Shown here in pieces: positions 52,051 through 60,689 of a stretch of 64,000 nt of DNA; the first letter of the stretch is position 1, and each line of letters begins with the position of its first letter. Origin of the DNA: Bacteroidales bacterium (GTDB lineage: Bacteria; Bacteroidota; Bacteroidia; Bacteroidales; F082); NCBI GenBank assembly GCA_017537965.1, contig JAFYJV010000018.1, forward strand, positions 248,001-312,000. The letters are read 5' to 3'. Under the pieces are notes generated by a model. That model had not been told where the DNA came from and did no database searches. It saw nothing but the letters and a program-made list of their open reading frames with translations. The translations under genes and the position numbers were made by a program.

Positions 52051-52473
52051 ATGAAAAAGTCGGTTTTATTTGTTTTTTCAGTTTTGGTATTGATGTTGGT
52101 TTCTTGCGGGAACCGATTGAAAGAGAAAGTAATCAATACCTACGATAACGGTCAAGCCTCGTTGGTGCGTTATTATGACCATGATGACCAATGTGTGCGT
52201 GAGGTTGAGTATTATGAAGACGGTGTGCTGAAGATGGAAGGTGAGATGCAGGACGGGCACCGTGAAGGGGAGTGGAAGGCGTATTTCCCGGATGGCAGGC
52301 CGCAGAGCATAGGTTTCTTCAAGGACGGCCTTCGTACGGGCAAAGCCACGATCTATTACTCGAACGGCAACCTGTGGATGGAAGGCTTTTATAAAGAAGG
52401 GAAGAAAGTCGGGGAGTGGACCTATTACGATGAGCAGGGCTACAAGCTGAGAACGGACGATTATGGTGAGTGA
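52051..52473 (+). CDS. YwqK-like (MORN_2 repeat) lipoprotein
   Basis: A 140-residue lipoprotein with signal ending MLVSC (Cys19). Five short beta-hairpin repeats of MORN_2 type follow: NTYDNGQASLVRYYDH, EVEYYEDGVLKMEGEMQDGH, REGEWKAYFPDGRPQSIGFF, RTGKATIYYSNGNLWMEGFY and KVGEWTYYDEQGYKLR. Such proteins are often annotated as YwqK-family antitoxins, but there is no toxin-like neighbour and the protein is exported, so I do not support that role. Its TGA is immediately followed by the stop of the convergent S4 gene (TGATCA). Confidence 0.8.
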   Translation: MKKSVLFVFSVLVLMLVSCGNRLKEKVINTYDNGQASLVRYYDHDDQCVREVEYYEDGVLKMEGEMQDGHREGEWKAYFPDGRPQSIGFFKDGLRTGKATIYYSNGNLWMEGFYKEGKKVGEWTYYDEQGYKLRTDDYGE

Positions 52474-52857
52474 TCAGAACTCGTCTTTCATCTTCTCAAT
52501 CATTCTTCTTTCTTTTTTTGTGGGACGTCCGGCGCCTCGGTCGCGGTATTCGCTCTTGAAAGCGTGCATAAACTCGATGCGTTCGTACTCCTCTTTTGGC
52601 GTGAGGTCGGTATAGACCTCGGGCACTTGCTTTGCAGGCACACGGTTCTTGATGACAGTCTTCACCTGAACCACCTTGTGCAATTGTTCGATCTGAACCT
52701 GTATGATGTCGCCTTCCTTCACATCCCTGGAAGGCTTCACCGGGGCATCGTCGATCTTCACCTTGCCGCCTTTGATGGCATCCGTGGCGATGGCTCGAGT
52801 CTTGAACAACCTTGCCGCCCATAACCATTTGTCGATCCTAACTCCGTTCTCCTCCAT
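52474..52857 (-). CDS. S4-domain RNA-binding protein (Hsp15/RlbA type)
   Basis: A 127-residue cytosolic protein. The S4 domain (about 6-65: VRIDKWLWAARLFKTRAIA, GGKVKIDDAPVKPSRDVKEG, DIIQVQ) is followed by a basic tail (GAGRPTKKERRMIEKMKDEF) like that of Hsp15, which binds stalled 50S subunits carrying nascent chains. It lies downstream of der, separated by a 38-base junction repeat that provides AGGAGTT just before the ATG. Confidence 0.88.
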   Translation of the reverse strand: MEENGVRIDKWLWAARLFKTRAIATDAIKGGKVKIDDAPVKPSRDVKEGDIIQVQIEQLHKVVQVKTVIKNRVPAKQVPEVYTDLTPKEEYERIEFMHAFKSEYRDRGAGRPTKKERRMIEKMKDEF

Positions 52858-52904
52858 AACTCCTAACTCCTCATTCCCAACTCCTAACTAGTTCCTCACT
52901 TCTC
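52855..52904 (-). repeat. Junction repeat (der/S4 gene)
   Basis: On the minus strand AAGGAGAAGTGAGGAACTAG, TTAGGAGTTGGGAATGAGGA and GTTAGGAGTTATG. It contains the end and TGA stop of der and reaches the start codon of the S4 gene, whose own early codons (GGAGGAGAACGGAGTTAGG) continue the pattern. Confidence 0.65.
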
Positions 52905-54203
52905 CTTAAAAATCATTTGGATTGGGACTCCTGTGAAGTCCCAATTCTCACGGATCTTGTTTTCCAAGAAGCGTTCATACGACTCTTTCACGTCCTTGGG
53001 CAGGTTGCAGAAGAAGATGAATTGCGGGAACACGCTCTTGAGTTGTGTGATGTATTTGATCTTGATGTAACGGCCACGTGAGGCGGTCGGTGGCGGCACT
53101 GATCCGATGATCTCGAGCATGACGTCGTTCAGTTCGCGGACGGCGATGCGGCGTTCGCGGTTCTCATACACCTGATGCGCCGTCTCCAGCACCTTGTAGA
53201 TGCGTTGTTTGTTGATGGCCGACGTGAAGATGATGGGGAAGTCGGTGAAGGGTGCGGTCTTGGCCTTGATTTGTCGTTCGAAGGCGAGGTGGGTGTTGGA
53301 GTCTTTCTCTATGAGGTCCCATTTGTTGACCACCACGACGAGGCCCTTGCGGTTTTTCTCGATGAGGCGCAGGATGTTCATGTCCTGGGCTTCGAATCCG
53401 TTTTGGGCATCGATCATGAGGATGGCCACGTCGCAGTTCTCGATGGCACGGATGGAACGCATCACGGAGTAGAACTCGATGTCTTCTTCCACTTTGTTTT
53501 TCTTGCGAAGTCCGGCGGTGTCAACCAACATGAAGTCCATTCCGAAGGCGTTGTAGCGCGTGTCGTTGGTGTCGCGGGTGGTGCCGGCGATGTCGGTGAC
53601 GATATGGCGGTCAGTGCCAAGGAAGGCGTTGATGAGCGATGACTTGCCCACGTTGGGTCTACCCACCACGGTGAACTTCGGGAGGTCGGTGTCGAAGTCG
53701 GTGGTGTCGCTGGGCAACAGCTCGCATACCTTGTCGAGCAACTCTCCGGTGCCAGTGCCTGTCATGGCCGACAGAGGATATGGGTCGCCCAGTCCCAAGG
53801 CGTAGAACTCACTGGCAAGGATCTCTTTATTAGGCTCGTCGATCTTGTTCACGGCGAGGAGCACGGGCTTCTTCTGCTGGCGCAGGATGACGGCCACGTC
53901 TTCATCGAGGACATGGAGTCCCGCCCTGCCGTCAACTACGAAGATGATGACGTCGGCTTCGTCGATGGCGAGATCGACTTGTTTGCGGATCTCTTCCTCG
54001 AAGATGTCGTCCGACCCGATCACATAACCGCCTGTGTCGATGACGGTGAACTCTTTTCCGTTCCAGTCGCTCTTGCCATAATGGCGGTCGCGGGTCACGC
54101 CACTGGTCTCTTCCACGATGGCTTTGCGTTGCTTCAACATGCGGTTGAACAAGGTGGATTTGCCCACGTTGGGGCGGCCTACTATTGCTACGATATTTGA
54201 CAT
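52896..54203 (-). CDS. der: Ribosome biogenesis GTPase Der
   Basis: A 50S assembly factor with two consecutive GTPase domains and a C-terminal KH-like domain, 435 residues. Domain 1 has [26 protein letters not shown] and NKID; domain 2 has [29 protein letters not shown] and NKWD. I start at 54203 ([11 protein letters not shown]); an in-frame TTG seven codons earlier lies within a -7 box. It follows era by 33 bases and precedes the S4 gene, a translation-linked cluster. Confidence 0.95.
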   Translation of the reverse strand: MSNIVAIVGRPNVGKSTLFNRMLKQRKAIVEETSGVTRDRHYGKSDWNGKEFTVIDTGGYVIGSDDIFEEEIRKQVDLAIDEADVIIFVVDGRAGLHVLDEDVAVILRQQKKPVLLAVNKIDEPNKEILASEFYALGLGDPYPLSAMTGTGTGELLDKVCELLPSDTTDFDTDLPKFTVVGRPNVGKSSLINAFLGTDRHIVTDIAGTTRDTNDTRYNAFGMDFMLVDTAGLRKKNKVEEDIEFYSVMRSIRAIENCDVAILMIDAQNGFEAQDMNILRLIEKNRKGLVVVVNKWDLIEKDSNTHLAFERQIKAKTAPFTDFPIIFTSAINKQRIYKVLETAHQVYENRERRIAVRELNDVMLEIIGSVPPPTASRGRYIKIKYITQLKSVFPQFIFFCNLPKDVKESYERFLENKIRENWDFTGVPIQMIFKEK

Positions 54204-54221
54204 GGCTTCTTGATTTGGCGG

Positions 54222-54229
54222 CAAAAATA
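54222..54229 (-). promoter_or_regulatory. -7 box upstream of der
   Basis: Minus-strand TATTTTTG between the era stop and the der start suggests der can be transcribed separately from era. No clear -33 box. Confidence 0.4.
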
Positions 54230-54236
54230 CGAAAAA

Positions 54237-55118
54237 TTACGCTTCATACCCGAAGCGTTTCAGTTCTTGTTCGTTGTCTCTCCAGTCCTTATCGACTTTC
54301 ACAAAGAGTTCCAGGAAGATCTTCTTGCCGGTGAACTCTTCGATGTCACCGCGAGCCTGCATCCCGAGTTTCTTGATGGCGCTGCCGCCTTTGCCTATGA
54401 TGATGGCTTTCTGCGATTCGCGGGCAACGTAGATGGTGGAGCGTATCACGATATGCTTGTCACGTTCCTCGTAGGAATCGACGTCCACTTGAACGGAATA
54501 GGGGATTTCCTGTTGGTAATTGAGCAGTATCTTCTCGCGGATGATCTCGGTAATGAAGAAACGCATCGACTTGTCGGTGAGCTCGTCCTTGGGGAAGTAA
54601 GGCGGGCACTCGGGCAGCTTGGTGAGGATCTGCTCGAACACATGTTGGATGTTGGCGTTGTGTTGTGCCGAGATGGGGAAGATGGTTGCGTTGGGTAGTT
54701 CTTTCTCCCAGAATGCCACTGCTTCTTCCACTCCTTTTTGGTCGGAGAGGTCGATCTTGTTGATGAGCACGAAAACGGGGATCTCCGTTGTCTTGAGTCG
54801 CTCAACGGTCTTCTCTTCCACCTTTTTGTCGGTGATGTCAACCACAAACAGGATCAAGTCGGCGTCGATGAGGGCGACGTTGACGAACTGGTTCATGATT
54901 TCGTGCATCTTGTAGGCGGGATCCTTGATGATTCCCGGAGTGTCGGAAAACACGATTTGGAAGTCGTCGCCGTTGACGATGCCGAGGATGCGGTGCCGGG
55001 TGGTTTGGGCTTTGGAGGTGATGATGGAGATCTTTTCCCCCACGAGTTGGTTCATGAGGGTGGATTTGCCCACATTGGGGCGTCCGATGATGTTTACGTA
55101 ACCTGCTTTATGGCTCAT
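54237..55118 (-). CDS. era: GTPase Era
   Basis: Essential 30S maturation GTPase that binds the 3' end of 16S rRNA. The 293 residues include G1 [21 protein letters not shown]2 region TTRHRILG, G3 FSDTPGII, G4 NKID, and the C-terminal KH domain with IIGKGGSAIKKLGMQAR. A -7 box TATCTTTG (55154-55147) lies 28 bases upstream. The promoter region is shared with the divergent initiator tRNA gene. Confidence 0.95.
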   Translation of the reverse strand: MSHKAGYVNIIGRPNVGKSTLMNQLVGEKISIITSKAQTTRHRILGIVNGDDFQIVFSDTPGIIKDPAYKMHEIMNQFVNVALIDADLILFVVDITDKKVEEKTVERLKTTEIPVFVLINKIDLSDQKGVEEAVAFWEKELPNATIFPISAQHNANIQHVFEQILTKLPECPPYFPKDELTDKSMRFFITEIIREKILLNYQQEIPYSVQVDVDSYEERDKHIVIRSTIYVARESQKAIIIGKGGSAIKKLGMQARGDIEEFTGKKIFLELFVKVDKDWRDNEQELKRFGYEA

Positions 55119-55143
55119 TTCTCAAAAAAATTCATTAAAACGC

Positions 55144-55174
55144 TTGCAAAGATACAAAAATCTATTTAATTTTG
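55144..55174 (+). promoter_or_regulatory. Promoter of the initiator tRNA gene
   Basis: TTGC (55144-55147), a 19-base spacer and TAATTTTG (55167-55174) give a near-consensus promoter ending 15 bases before the mature tRNA. It overlaps the minus-strand -7 box of era (55147-55154). Confidence 0.7.
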
Positions 55175-55189
55175 CAGCTTGAATCACGA

Positions 55190-55261
<72 letters not shown>

Positions 55262-55268
55262 CTAAAAA

Positions 55269-55296
55269 AACGGACCTCTAGAGGCCCGTTTTTTTA
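55269..55296 (+). terminator. Terminator after tRNA-fMet
   Basis: CGGACCTC (55271-55278) pairs with GAGGCCCG (55281-55288) with one mismatch, flanked by A and T runs, 10 bases after the tRNA. It also serves the convergent minus-strand lipoprotein gene. Confidence 0.8.
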
Positions 55297-55317
55297 TTAT
55301 TCATACTGCTCTTGTTC

Positions 55318-55854
55318 CTATTTAGAGGTTGTCTTGTTGAGAGTGCCATCGACAGTGCCGACAACGGTGATGTCTAACATCATTCCCATATAGGAGACGT
55401 AGCCAGTTCCGATGGCGGGACCGTTGAGTGCCAATGCGTTGTTGTTCAATTCTCCCGACAGGGTGAGCGTAACATCAAAGGTGCTGATATTCTCCACGTA
55501 ATGATAGGTGAGGTCGCCGAAATTGATGGTGTTGCCGCTGACGGTGCCAGTGGTCTCGTAGGTTTGGTCCTCGGAATCGCTAAGCATGGTGAAAAGGACA
55601 TTCACCGTCTCGTCGTTATCTCCTGGGGTCAGGTCGGCAGTCAGATGAAAGGCCGTGCTGTCGAAGGTGTAAGCGTAGTCTTCACCCAATTGCGGCGCTG
55701 TGGCTGTGGCGTTCAGATAAAGGATGCCATCGTAGTGGCCTGTGAACGCTTCGGTTGGAGTGACATCAGGTTCTGGTTCTGGTTCGGGATCGGGTTTGCA
55801 TGATGTGAAGGCGATAGCTGCCATGCACAACATCAGGACGAGTAATTTCTTCAT
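55318..55854 (-). CDS. Small lipoprotein with calycin-like beta-barrel
   Basis: A 178-residue lipoprotein: signal MKKLLVLMLCMAAIAFTSC (Cys19), an acidic linker PDPEPEPEPDVTP, then an all-beta domain beginning FTGHYDGILYLNATATAP and ending GTVDGTLNK. The alternating strands with GHYDG and GTVSGNTINF suit a calycin-like (lipocalin-related) barrel, a tentative match. Its role is unknown. A TATATTTG box (55898-55891, minus strand) lies 37 bases upstream. It has no co-directional partner. Confidence 0.7.
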   Translation of the reverse strand: MKKLLVLMLCMAAIAFTSCKPDPEPEPEPDVTPTEAFTGHYDGILYLNATATAPQLGEDYAYTFDSTAFHLTADLTPGDNDETVNVLFTMLSDSEDQTYETTGTVSGNTINFGDLTYHYVENISTFDVTLTLSGELNNNALALNGPAIGTGYVSYMGMMLDITVVGTVDGTLNKTTSK

Positions 55855-55941
55855 GATTTCGTTTTGTTAATGACAAAAATGAATATGTTGCAAATATAAG
55901 GCCAATTTGTTGATTCTTTTCCAAAACGATGGAAAAAATCG

Positions 55942-55949
55942 TATTTTTG
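55942..55949 (+). promoter_or_regulatory. -7 box upstream of the NhaC-type antiporter
   Basis: TATTTTTG 16 bases before the ATG at 55966. No TTTG at the proper distance. Confidence 0.4.
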
Positions 55950-55965
55950 TCGATATTTTGAATCC

Positions 55966-57624
55966 ATGAAGAAAAAGCATGTCTTGCTGATCGTGTTGTC
56001 GGTGCTGGTCTTGGGCGTGGTGCTGCTCTATGTGGCGGGTCCCGTCACAGGTCCCATGCCCTTGTGGATGTCAGTCCTGCCTCCTTTGGTGGCGATAGTG
56101 ATGGCGCTCCTGATCAAGGAAGTGCTATCGTCGTTGTTTCTGGGGGTCTTGACCGGGACTTTCCTTATGGCTTTGTATGGCGGTGCCTCTCCTGTGGGGG
56201 CGCTTTCTGGCGGATTGCTTCGAGTGGTGGACACCTATATCGTCGGCTCCCTTTTCGATGCGGATCATGTCAAAATCGTCATCTTCACCCTTCTGATCGG
56301 TGGCATGGTCAAGATCATCACGGTCAACGGAGGGATGCAAGGCATCGTACGTTGGCTTTCCCAAAAAGCCAGAGGCCCTCGCTCGGGGCAGCTGATGACT
56401 TTTCTTATGGATCTCTGCATCTTTTTCGACGACTATTCCAACACCTTGGTGGTGGGCAACACCATGCGCCCTTTGGCCGACAAGCTCCATGTCTCCCGTG
56501 AGAAGCTGTCGTATATAGTTGACTCCACCTCGGCTCCTGTGGTGGCGGTGGCTTTCATCACCACCTGGATCGGTGCGGAGTTGAGCTATATTCAGGAAGG
56601 CATCGAAACCATCGGGTTGGAGATGTCGTCCTATTCCGTGTTCTTCCATTCGCTGGCCTACAGCTTCTATCCATTCCTGACGCTTGCTTTCGTGCTGATG
56701 ATTATCTTGAGCGGCCGTGATTTCGGTCCGATGCTCAGGGCGGAACGCAGGGCGAGAAAGGAGGGCGGTGCCGTGGACGAGGTGGTGGAGAAGGAAGACC
56801 GTCAAGGTCATGCCATTGACGCCATCATTCCTTTGTTGGTGTTGGTTTTTGGCACGGTGGCGGGATTGATTGCCACAGGCTATGACGCCTCGGTATGGTC
56901 GGCAGAGGGGAGCGGCTTCTTTTCCAAGCTCTCTGCTACAGTGGGCGCCGCCGACTCATACCAAGCGCTGCTATGGTCTTCGATGCTGTCACTGCTGACG
57001 GCTATACTGGTCACGATAATTCGTGGAAGCATGAAGTTTATCCCGTTGATGGAGTCTGTCGTGGATGGTCTCAAGTCGATGCTTAATGCGGTGGTTATCT
57101 TGACCATGGCGTGGTCGATTGCCTTGGTGAACAAAGACATGCATACGGCGGAGTTTGTGTCTCAGTTGTTGCTGAAATGGTCGCTTTCGCCTTTCTTGGT
57201 GCCGTCCATTACCTTTGTCTTGGCTGCCTTGATAGGTTTTTCCACGGGCACTTCTTGGGGGACGATGGCCATTCTCTATCCCTTGATTTTGCCTGCTTCG
57301 TGGCTCTTGTGTCAGGAACAAGGATTTGCTGCGGAATCTGCCATGCCCATTTTCTATAATGTGGTGGCCTCAGTGATGGCGGGTGCCGTCATGGGCGATC
57401 ACTGCTCGCCGATCTCCGACACGACCATTATGAGTTCCACCGCCAGCCGATGCAACCACTTGCAGCATGTCAGTACCCAGATGCCATACGCTTTGACGGT
57501 GGGAGGCGTGGCATTGCTGGTTGGAGTCTTGCCTGTCGCTTTTGGCATGCCTTCGTGGCTGGCTTTTCTGATGGCTTTGGCGGTCTTGGGCTTGATCATC
57601 CGATTTGCGGGAAAGAAGGTTTAA
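55966..57624 (+). CDS. NhaC-family Na+/H+ antiporter
   Basis: A 552-residue inner-membrane exchanger with about twelve hydrophobic segments. The conserved core LCIFFDDYSNTLVVGNTMRP followed by REKLSYIVDSTSAPVV (about residues 150-190) and the C-terminal FSTGTSWGTMAILYPL and MGDHCSPISDTTIMSSTAS are typical of the NhaC/YuiF group. Na+ and H+ are inferred from the family; amino-acid or malate/lactate exchange occurs in some relatives. It is monocistronic, closed by a strong terminator. Confidence 0.88.
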   Translation: MKKKHVLLIVLSVLVLGVVLLYVAGPVTGPMPLWMSVLPPLVAIVMALLIKEVLSSLFLGVLTGTFLMALYGGASPVGALSGGLLRVVDTYIVGSLFDADHVKIVIFTLLIGGMVKIITVNGGMQGIVRWLSQKARGPRSGQLMTFLMDLCIFFDDYSNTLVVGNTMRPLADKLHVSREKLSYIVDSTSAPVVAVAFITTWIGAELSYIQEGIETIGLEMSSYSVFFHSLAYSFYPFLTLAFVLMIILSGRDFGPMLRAERRARKEGGAVDEVVEKEDRQGHAIDAIIPLLVLVFGTVAGLIATGYDASVWSAEGSGFFSKLSATVGAADSYQALLWSSMLSLLTAILVTIIRGSMKFIPLMESVVDGLKSMLNAVVILTMAWSIALVNKDMHTAEFVSQLLLKWSLSPFLVPSITFVLAALIGFSTGTSWGTMAILYPLILPASWLLCQEQGFAAESAMPIFYNVVASVMAGAVMGDHCSPISDTTIMSSTASRCNHLQHVSTQMPYALTVGGVALLVGVLPVAFGMPSWLAFLMALAVLGLIIRFAGKKV

Positions 57625-57627
57625 AAA

Positions 57628-57657
57628 AAAGACCGGCTGTTGACCGGTCTTTTTTTA
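57628..57657. terminator. Bidirectional terminator after the antiporter gene
   Basis: AGACCGG (57630-57636) / CCGGTCT (57644-57650) with a seven-base loop, an A run before and a T run after; it lies between convergent genes. Confidence 0.88.
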
Positions 57658-57676
57658 TGCAATAATTAAAGATGGG

Positions 57677-58051
57677 TTATTGTTTTTCAAAAACCATTGT
57701 CACAACACTGAAATACAGCAACTCCATTTTCGATGAAGTCAGTTTTTTCACTTCAAAGGTTAAGGAGACACCATACTCGGAGATAGTCAAAGTGTTGGCA
57801 GAGGAGTCGTAGGTGTAGGTGCATCCTTCATCGCCGTCGATAGTGCAAGTGCCGTCGCTAGCGAATTCCCAGATCTGGTAAAGATCCCAAGAATCTTCGG
57901 CTACATAGCCTCCGACATTGTCTTCACAGCTGACGAGTTTCCATTTTCCTACGATGTTATCCTCGCTTTTTGAGCAGCTTGAGAACAACATGATGCTGGC
58001 AAATAATACCATCATGCATAACAATAATCCTTTTGCTGAAGTCTTTTTCAT
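57677..58051 (-). CDS. Small lipocalin-like lipoprotein
   Basis: A 124-residue lipoprotein. I start at 58051 (MKKTSAKGLLLCMMVLFASI); the signal ends at FSSC (Cys26). The mature part NIVGKWKLVSCEDNVGG, IWEFASDGTCTID, YTYDSSANTLTISEY and FEVKKLTSSKMELLYF follows the lipocalin-like pattern (GKW at the start, then short strands). The longer open frame from 58132 spans the promoter and is rejected. It has a good promoter of its own, a terminator downstream and no partner. Confidence 0.78.
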   Translation of the reverse strand: MKKTSAKGLLLCMMVLFASIMLFSSCSKSEDNIVGKWKLVSCEDNVGGYVAEDSWDLYQIWEFASDGTCTIDGDEGCTYTYDSSANTLTISEYGVSLTFEVKKLTSSKMELLYFSVVTMVFEKQ

Positions 58052-58101
58052 GTTTTGTGATTTTTTAGTGAAACAAATTTTATTAATGGGTTTTAATAGG
58101 G

Positions 58102-58133
58102 CAAAAATAAAAAGATTTGTTAATAAAAGCAAA
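58102..58133 (-). promoter_or_regulatory. Promoter of the lipocalin-like gene
   Basis: Minus-strand TTTG (58133-58130), a 20-base spacer and TATTTTTG (58109-58102), an exact match to the Bacteroidetes consensus, 51 bases before the start codon. Confidence 0.75.
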
Positions 58134-58183
58134 TGCTTACAAAAGATTATTAAAATGATCGGTTGCTTCCTTATCCTAGGAGA

Positions 58184-59230
58184 CTATTTCTGTCCTTCGT
58201 ACTGTTGCACTTCGTCGTATTTGTAAACCAGTTCGATGCCCACTTGCTTGAACATCTCTTCGCTCTCGGCGCCGTCGTGGTAGCGACGCTCGCATACCAC
58301 GCGGACGATGCCGCAATTGATGATGAGCATGGCACAGGTGCGGCAAGGAGTCATCCTGCAATACAAGGTGCTGCCATCCAGTGCGATGCCTCTCCGGGCT
58401 GCTTGGCAGATGGCGTTTTGTTCGGCATGTACGGTGCGCACGCAGTGTTGGGTGATGCTGCCGTCCTCGTGGATGACCTTGCGGAACAGATGGCCCACGT
58501 CGTCGCAGTGGGGAAGTCCCTTGGGAGAGCCGACATAGCCGGTCACCAAGATCTGTTTGTCCTTGACGATGACGCAACCGCTTCGTCCGCGGTTGCAGGT
58601 GGCGCGTTCCGACACGGTGTCGGCAAGGTTCAAGAAGTAATCGTCCCAAGAAGGGCGGACATGCACTTGGGTCTTGTTCTCAAGCTGTTGGATCACCTTT
58701 TCCACCTGGGCATGAAGCTCTTCGATGCTGCCGTCGTTCAAAAACACGAAGTCGGCCTGGCGGATGCATTCGCCGAGGTTCTGCTTGTTGGGGTCGGTGG
58801 CCGTCATCTCGCGCTCCTCGTTGGCTTGGAATGTCTCGAAGCTCACGTGGTCGGTCTCAGAGCCGCGTAGGTGGATGCGTTCGAAGCGGGTGCGTTGGTT
58901 GGCATCGACGGCAAAGAGGTAGAACTCACCCTTTTGGCGGAGCGAGGCGATCTCGCCTGGGGTGCGGACGCTCTCGATGACAGCGTTCTTGCCCTCGGCT
59001 TTGGCGCGCTCGAAGAGTTGGTCGGTGATGTAACTCGGTGTGTGGGCTGCCCTGAGCTCGTTGCCCATGGCGGTCAACGTGTCGCGGTTGACTTCCATGC
59101 CTCGTTTCTCAATCTCCTCTGTGATGAATGCCCGCACCGAATAATGCACAAAGCCTTTCTCTTTGATCAAATAATCGACGATGGTGCCTTTTCCTGCTCC
59201 CAACGTCCCGGTTATTCCAATGATGATCAT
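58184..59230 (-). CDS. P-loop nucleotide kinase-like / dCMP deaminase fusion
   Basis: A 348-residue two-domain protein. The N-terminal half (about 1-195) is a dNMP-kinase or dephospho-CoA-kinase-like P-loop domain: IGITGTLGAGKGT with the loop at residues 8-16, ESVRTPGEIASL, and DANQRTRFERIHLR. The C-terminal half (about 205-348) is a deoxycytidylate deaminase: RPSWDDYFLNLADTVSERA, the zinc and catalytic site HAEQNA (His268) and PCRTC (Cys296, Cys299). Normal bacterial dCMP deaminases are about 150 residues and stand alone. The order matches yeast Dcd1 and the phage-defence deaminase DcdV/AvcD. It follows the LOG-family gene by 40 bases on the same strand. Confidence 0.88.
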   Translation of the reverse strand: MIIIGITGTLGAGKGTIVDYLIKEKGFVHYSVRAFITEEIEKRGMEVNRDTLTAMGNELRAAHTPSYITDQLFERAKAEGKNAVIESVRTPGEIASLRQKGEFYLFAVDANQRTRFERIHLRGSETDHVSFETFQANEEREMTATDPNKQNLGECIRQADFVFLNDGSIEELHAQVEKVIQQLENKTQVHVRPSWDDYFLNLADTVSERATCNRGRSGCVIVKDKQILVTGYVGSPKGLPHCDDVGHLFRKVIHEDGSITQHCVRTVHAEQNAICQAARRGIALDGSTLYCRMTPCRTCAMLIINCGIVRVVCERRYHDGAESEEMFKQVGIELVYKYDEVQQYEGQK

Positions 59231-59233
59231 TTT

Positions 59234-59270
59234 TATTTCAAGATTTCAAGATTTCAAATTTCAAGATTCA
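59234..59270 (-). repeat. Junction repeat (LOG gene/deaminase fusion)
   Basis: On the minus strand TGAATCTTGAAATTTGAAAT then CTTGAAATCTTGAAATA: units of TTGAAATC. It starts at the TAA of the LOG gene and runs to the deaminase start. Confidence 0.6.
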
Positions 59271-59873
59271 TTATCTGTTCTCCGTTTTCACTTGCTCTTT
59301 GATCTCTACGACCCATTTGTTGACGTCGGTGGGCTGGAATTGCTCCATCTTCTCCAGCAATTCTTTTGGGTCGTCGCTGACGATGAGGTTGTAGGCGTGT
59401 TCCTTGCGGATGAAGCCTTCCTTTGCGGCATGGTCGATGAAGCGGATGATGTCGTCGTAGAAGCCATTGACGTTGTAGAGGGCCACGGGTTTGTCAAAGA
59501 CCCTCAGTTGGCTGAGCACGAAGGCTTCGAAGAACTCGTCCATGGTGCCCAACCCGCCCGGCATGGCAATGAAGCCGTCGGCCATGTCCTCGAGGATCTT
59601 CTTTCGCTCGGACATCGAATCCACTACAATCAACTCGTCGATGTCGTTGTAGCCTACCTCCATGTCCATCAAGTGGTTGGTGATGGTGCCGGTGACCTTG
59701 CACTTGTTCTCCAACATCACATCGGCGATGATCTTCATCAGTCCCACGCTGCCGCCACCATAGAGCAGCTCACAATGCCGTTCTACCATGGCCTGGCCCA
59801 ATTCGGCAGCCTTCTCGCGATAGATGGGGTCGAAACCCATGCTGCTGCCGCAAAAGATGCAAATTTTCTCCAT
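59271..59873 (-). CDS. LOG family nucleotide 5'-monophosphate phosphoribohydrolase
   Basis: A 200-residue cytosolic protein of the LOG/YgdH-type family, which cleaves the base from nucleoside 5'-monophosphates. ICIFCGSSMGFDPIYREKA opens the Rossmann fold, LLYGGGSVGLMK follows, and AMPGGLGTMDEFFEAF carries the PGGxGTxxE signature with catalytic Glu. I start at 59873 (MEKICIFCGSS); a TTG six codons earlier falls in the -7 box. Bacterial members act on AMP or other NMPs; the true substrate is not shown. It is the first gene of a probable two-gene transcript with the deaminase fusion. Confidence 0.9.
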   Translation of the reverse strand: MEKICIFCGSSMGFDPIYREKAAELGQAMVERHCELLYGGGSVGLMKIIADVMLENKCKVTGTITNHLMDMEVGYNDIDELIVVDSMSERKKILEDMADGFIAMPGGLGTMDEFFEAFVLSQLRVFDKPVALYNVNGFYDDIIRFIDHAAKEGFIRKEHAYNLIVSDDPKELLEKMEQFQPTDVNKWVVEIKEQVKTENR

Positions 59874-59884
59874 TCGAACAATTT

Positions 59885-59912
59885 TTTGCAAAAGTAATGT
59901 TTTTTACCTTTG
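59885..59912. promoter_or_regulatory. Divergent promoters (LOG gene / MTA nucleosidase)
   Basis: Minus-strand TACTTTTG (59896-59889) and plus-strand TACCTTTG (59905-59912), with TTTG at 59885-59888 as a possible plus-strand -33 (16-base spacer). The sequence ATTTTTTGCAAAAGTAAT is identical to that at the queA promoter. Confidence 0.5.
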
Positions 59913-59931
59913 CATTCTAAATTATTGAGAA

Positions 59932-60687
59932 ATGATGAGAAACATAGGGATTTTGGGTGCGATGGCACAGGAAATCGACGAAGTAAAAGCACTCTTGACG
60001 GAAAAGACCATTGTGAAGATTGCCAATCGGGAGTTTGTGGTGGGCAAGATCAACAATGTGCGTTGCGTGGTGGCTTTCTCCAAATGGGGGAAGGTGGCTG
60101 CCACGATCACGGCGACTTTGTTGGTTCAGGAATTTGGGGTCACCGACCTGTTTTTCATAGGTACGGCTGGGGCCTTGGCTGACGGTCTCAAGGTGGGCGA
60201 CATTGTGATCTCCAAACGTTTGGTGCAACATGATCTGGACGCTCGACCCATGATTTCGCGTTTTGAGTTGCCTTTGCTCAACCGCATCTATGTGAACAGT
60301 GATCCCGAGTTGACAGATTTGGCTGGGAAAGCGGTGTCCAATCTGTTGGAAAGAGGTGTGGAAAACATGGTGAGTGATGCTGCCGTCAAGGAGTTCAACT
60401 TGGCTCCGACCTTGCATTTCGGCGATATTGCCAGTGGTGACCAGTTCATCAACAGCGACGTGAAACGGAAAGAGATTCTGGATCTTCTCCCCGATGTTCT
60501 TTGTGTGGAGATGGAGGGTGCGGCCGTGGCACAAGTCTGTCTGGAGTTTGGCGTTCCATTTACTGTCATACGTACCATCAGCGACACGGCCGACCATAAC
60601 GCCCGTGTGGATTTCGGCAGGTTCATCGTCGAGGTGGCCAATGCCTATTCGAGGGCTGTTATCAGCGAGATCATGCGGCTGCTTTGA
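59932..60687 (+). CDS. mtnN: 5'-methylthioadenosine/S-adenosylhomocysteine nucleosidase
   Basis: Hydrolyses methylthioadenosine and S-adenosylhomocysteine to recycle methionine and adenine and to feed autoinducer-2 formation. The 251 residues start IGILGAMAQEIDEVKALL (catalytic Glu12-type position), with FFIGTAGALADGLKVGDIV, FGDIASGDQFI, VEMEGAAVAQVCLEFGVPF and IRTISDTAD (the general-acid Asp). Two ATG codons begin the frame (59932 and 59935); either could be used. Stops of this gene and its convergent neighbour are two bases apart. Confidence 0.94.
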   Translation: MMRNIGILGAMAQEIDEVKALLTEKTIVKIANREFVVGKINNVRCVVAFSKWGKVAATITATLLVQEFGVTDLFFIGTAGALADGLKVGDIVISKRLVQHDLDARPMISRFELPLLNRIYVNSDPELTDLAGKAVSNLLERGVENMVSDAAVKEFNLAPTLHFGDIASGDQFINSDVKRKEILDLLPDVLCVEMEGAAVAQVCLEFGVPFTVIRTISDTADHNARVDFGRFIVEVANAYSRAVISEIMRLL

Positions 60688-60689
60688 AC

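Noticed and set aside
52051..52473. YwqK-family antitoxin of a toxin-antitoxin pair
   Set aside because: It is a predicted exported lipoprotein and there is no toxin-like gene beside it.
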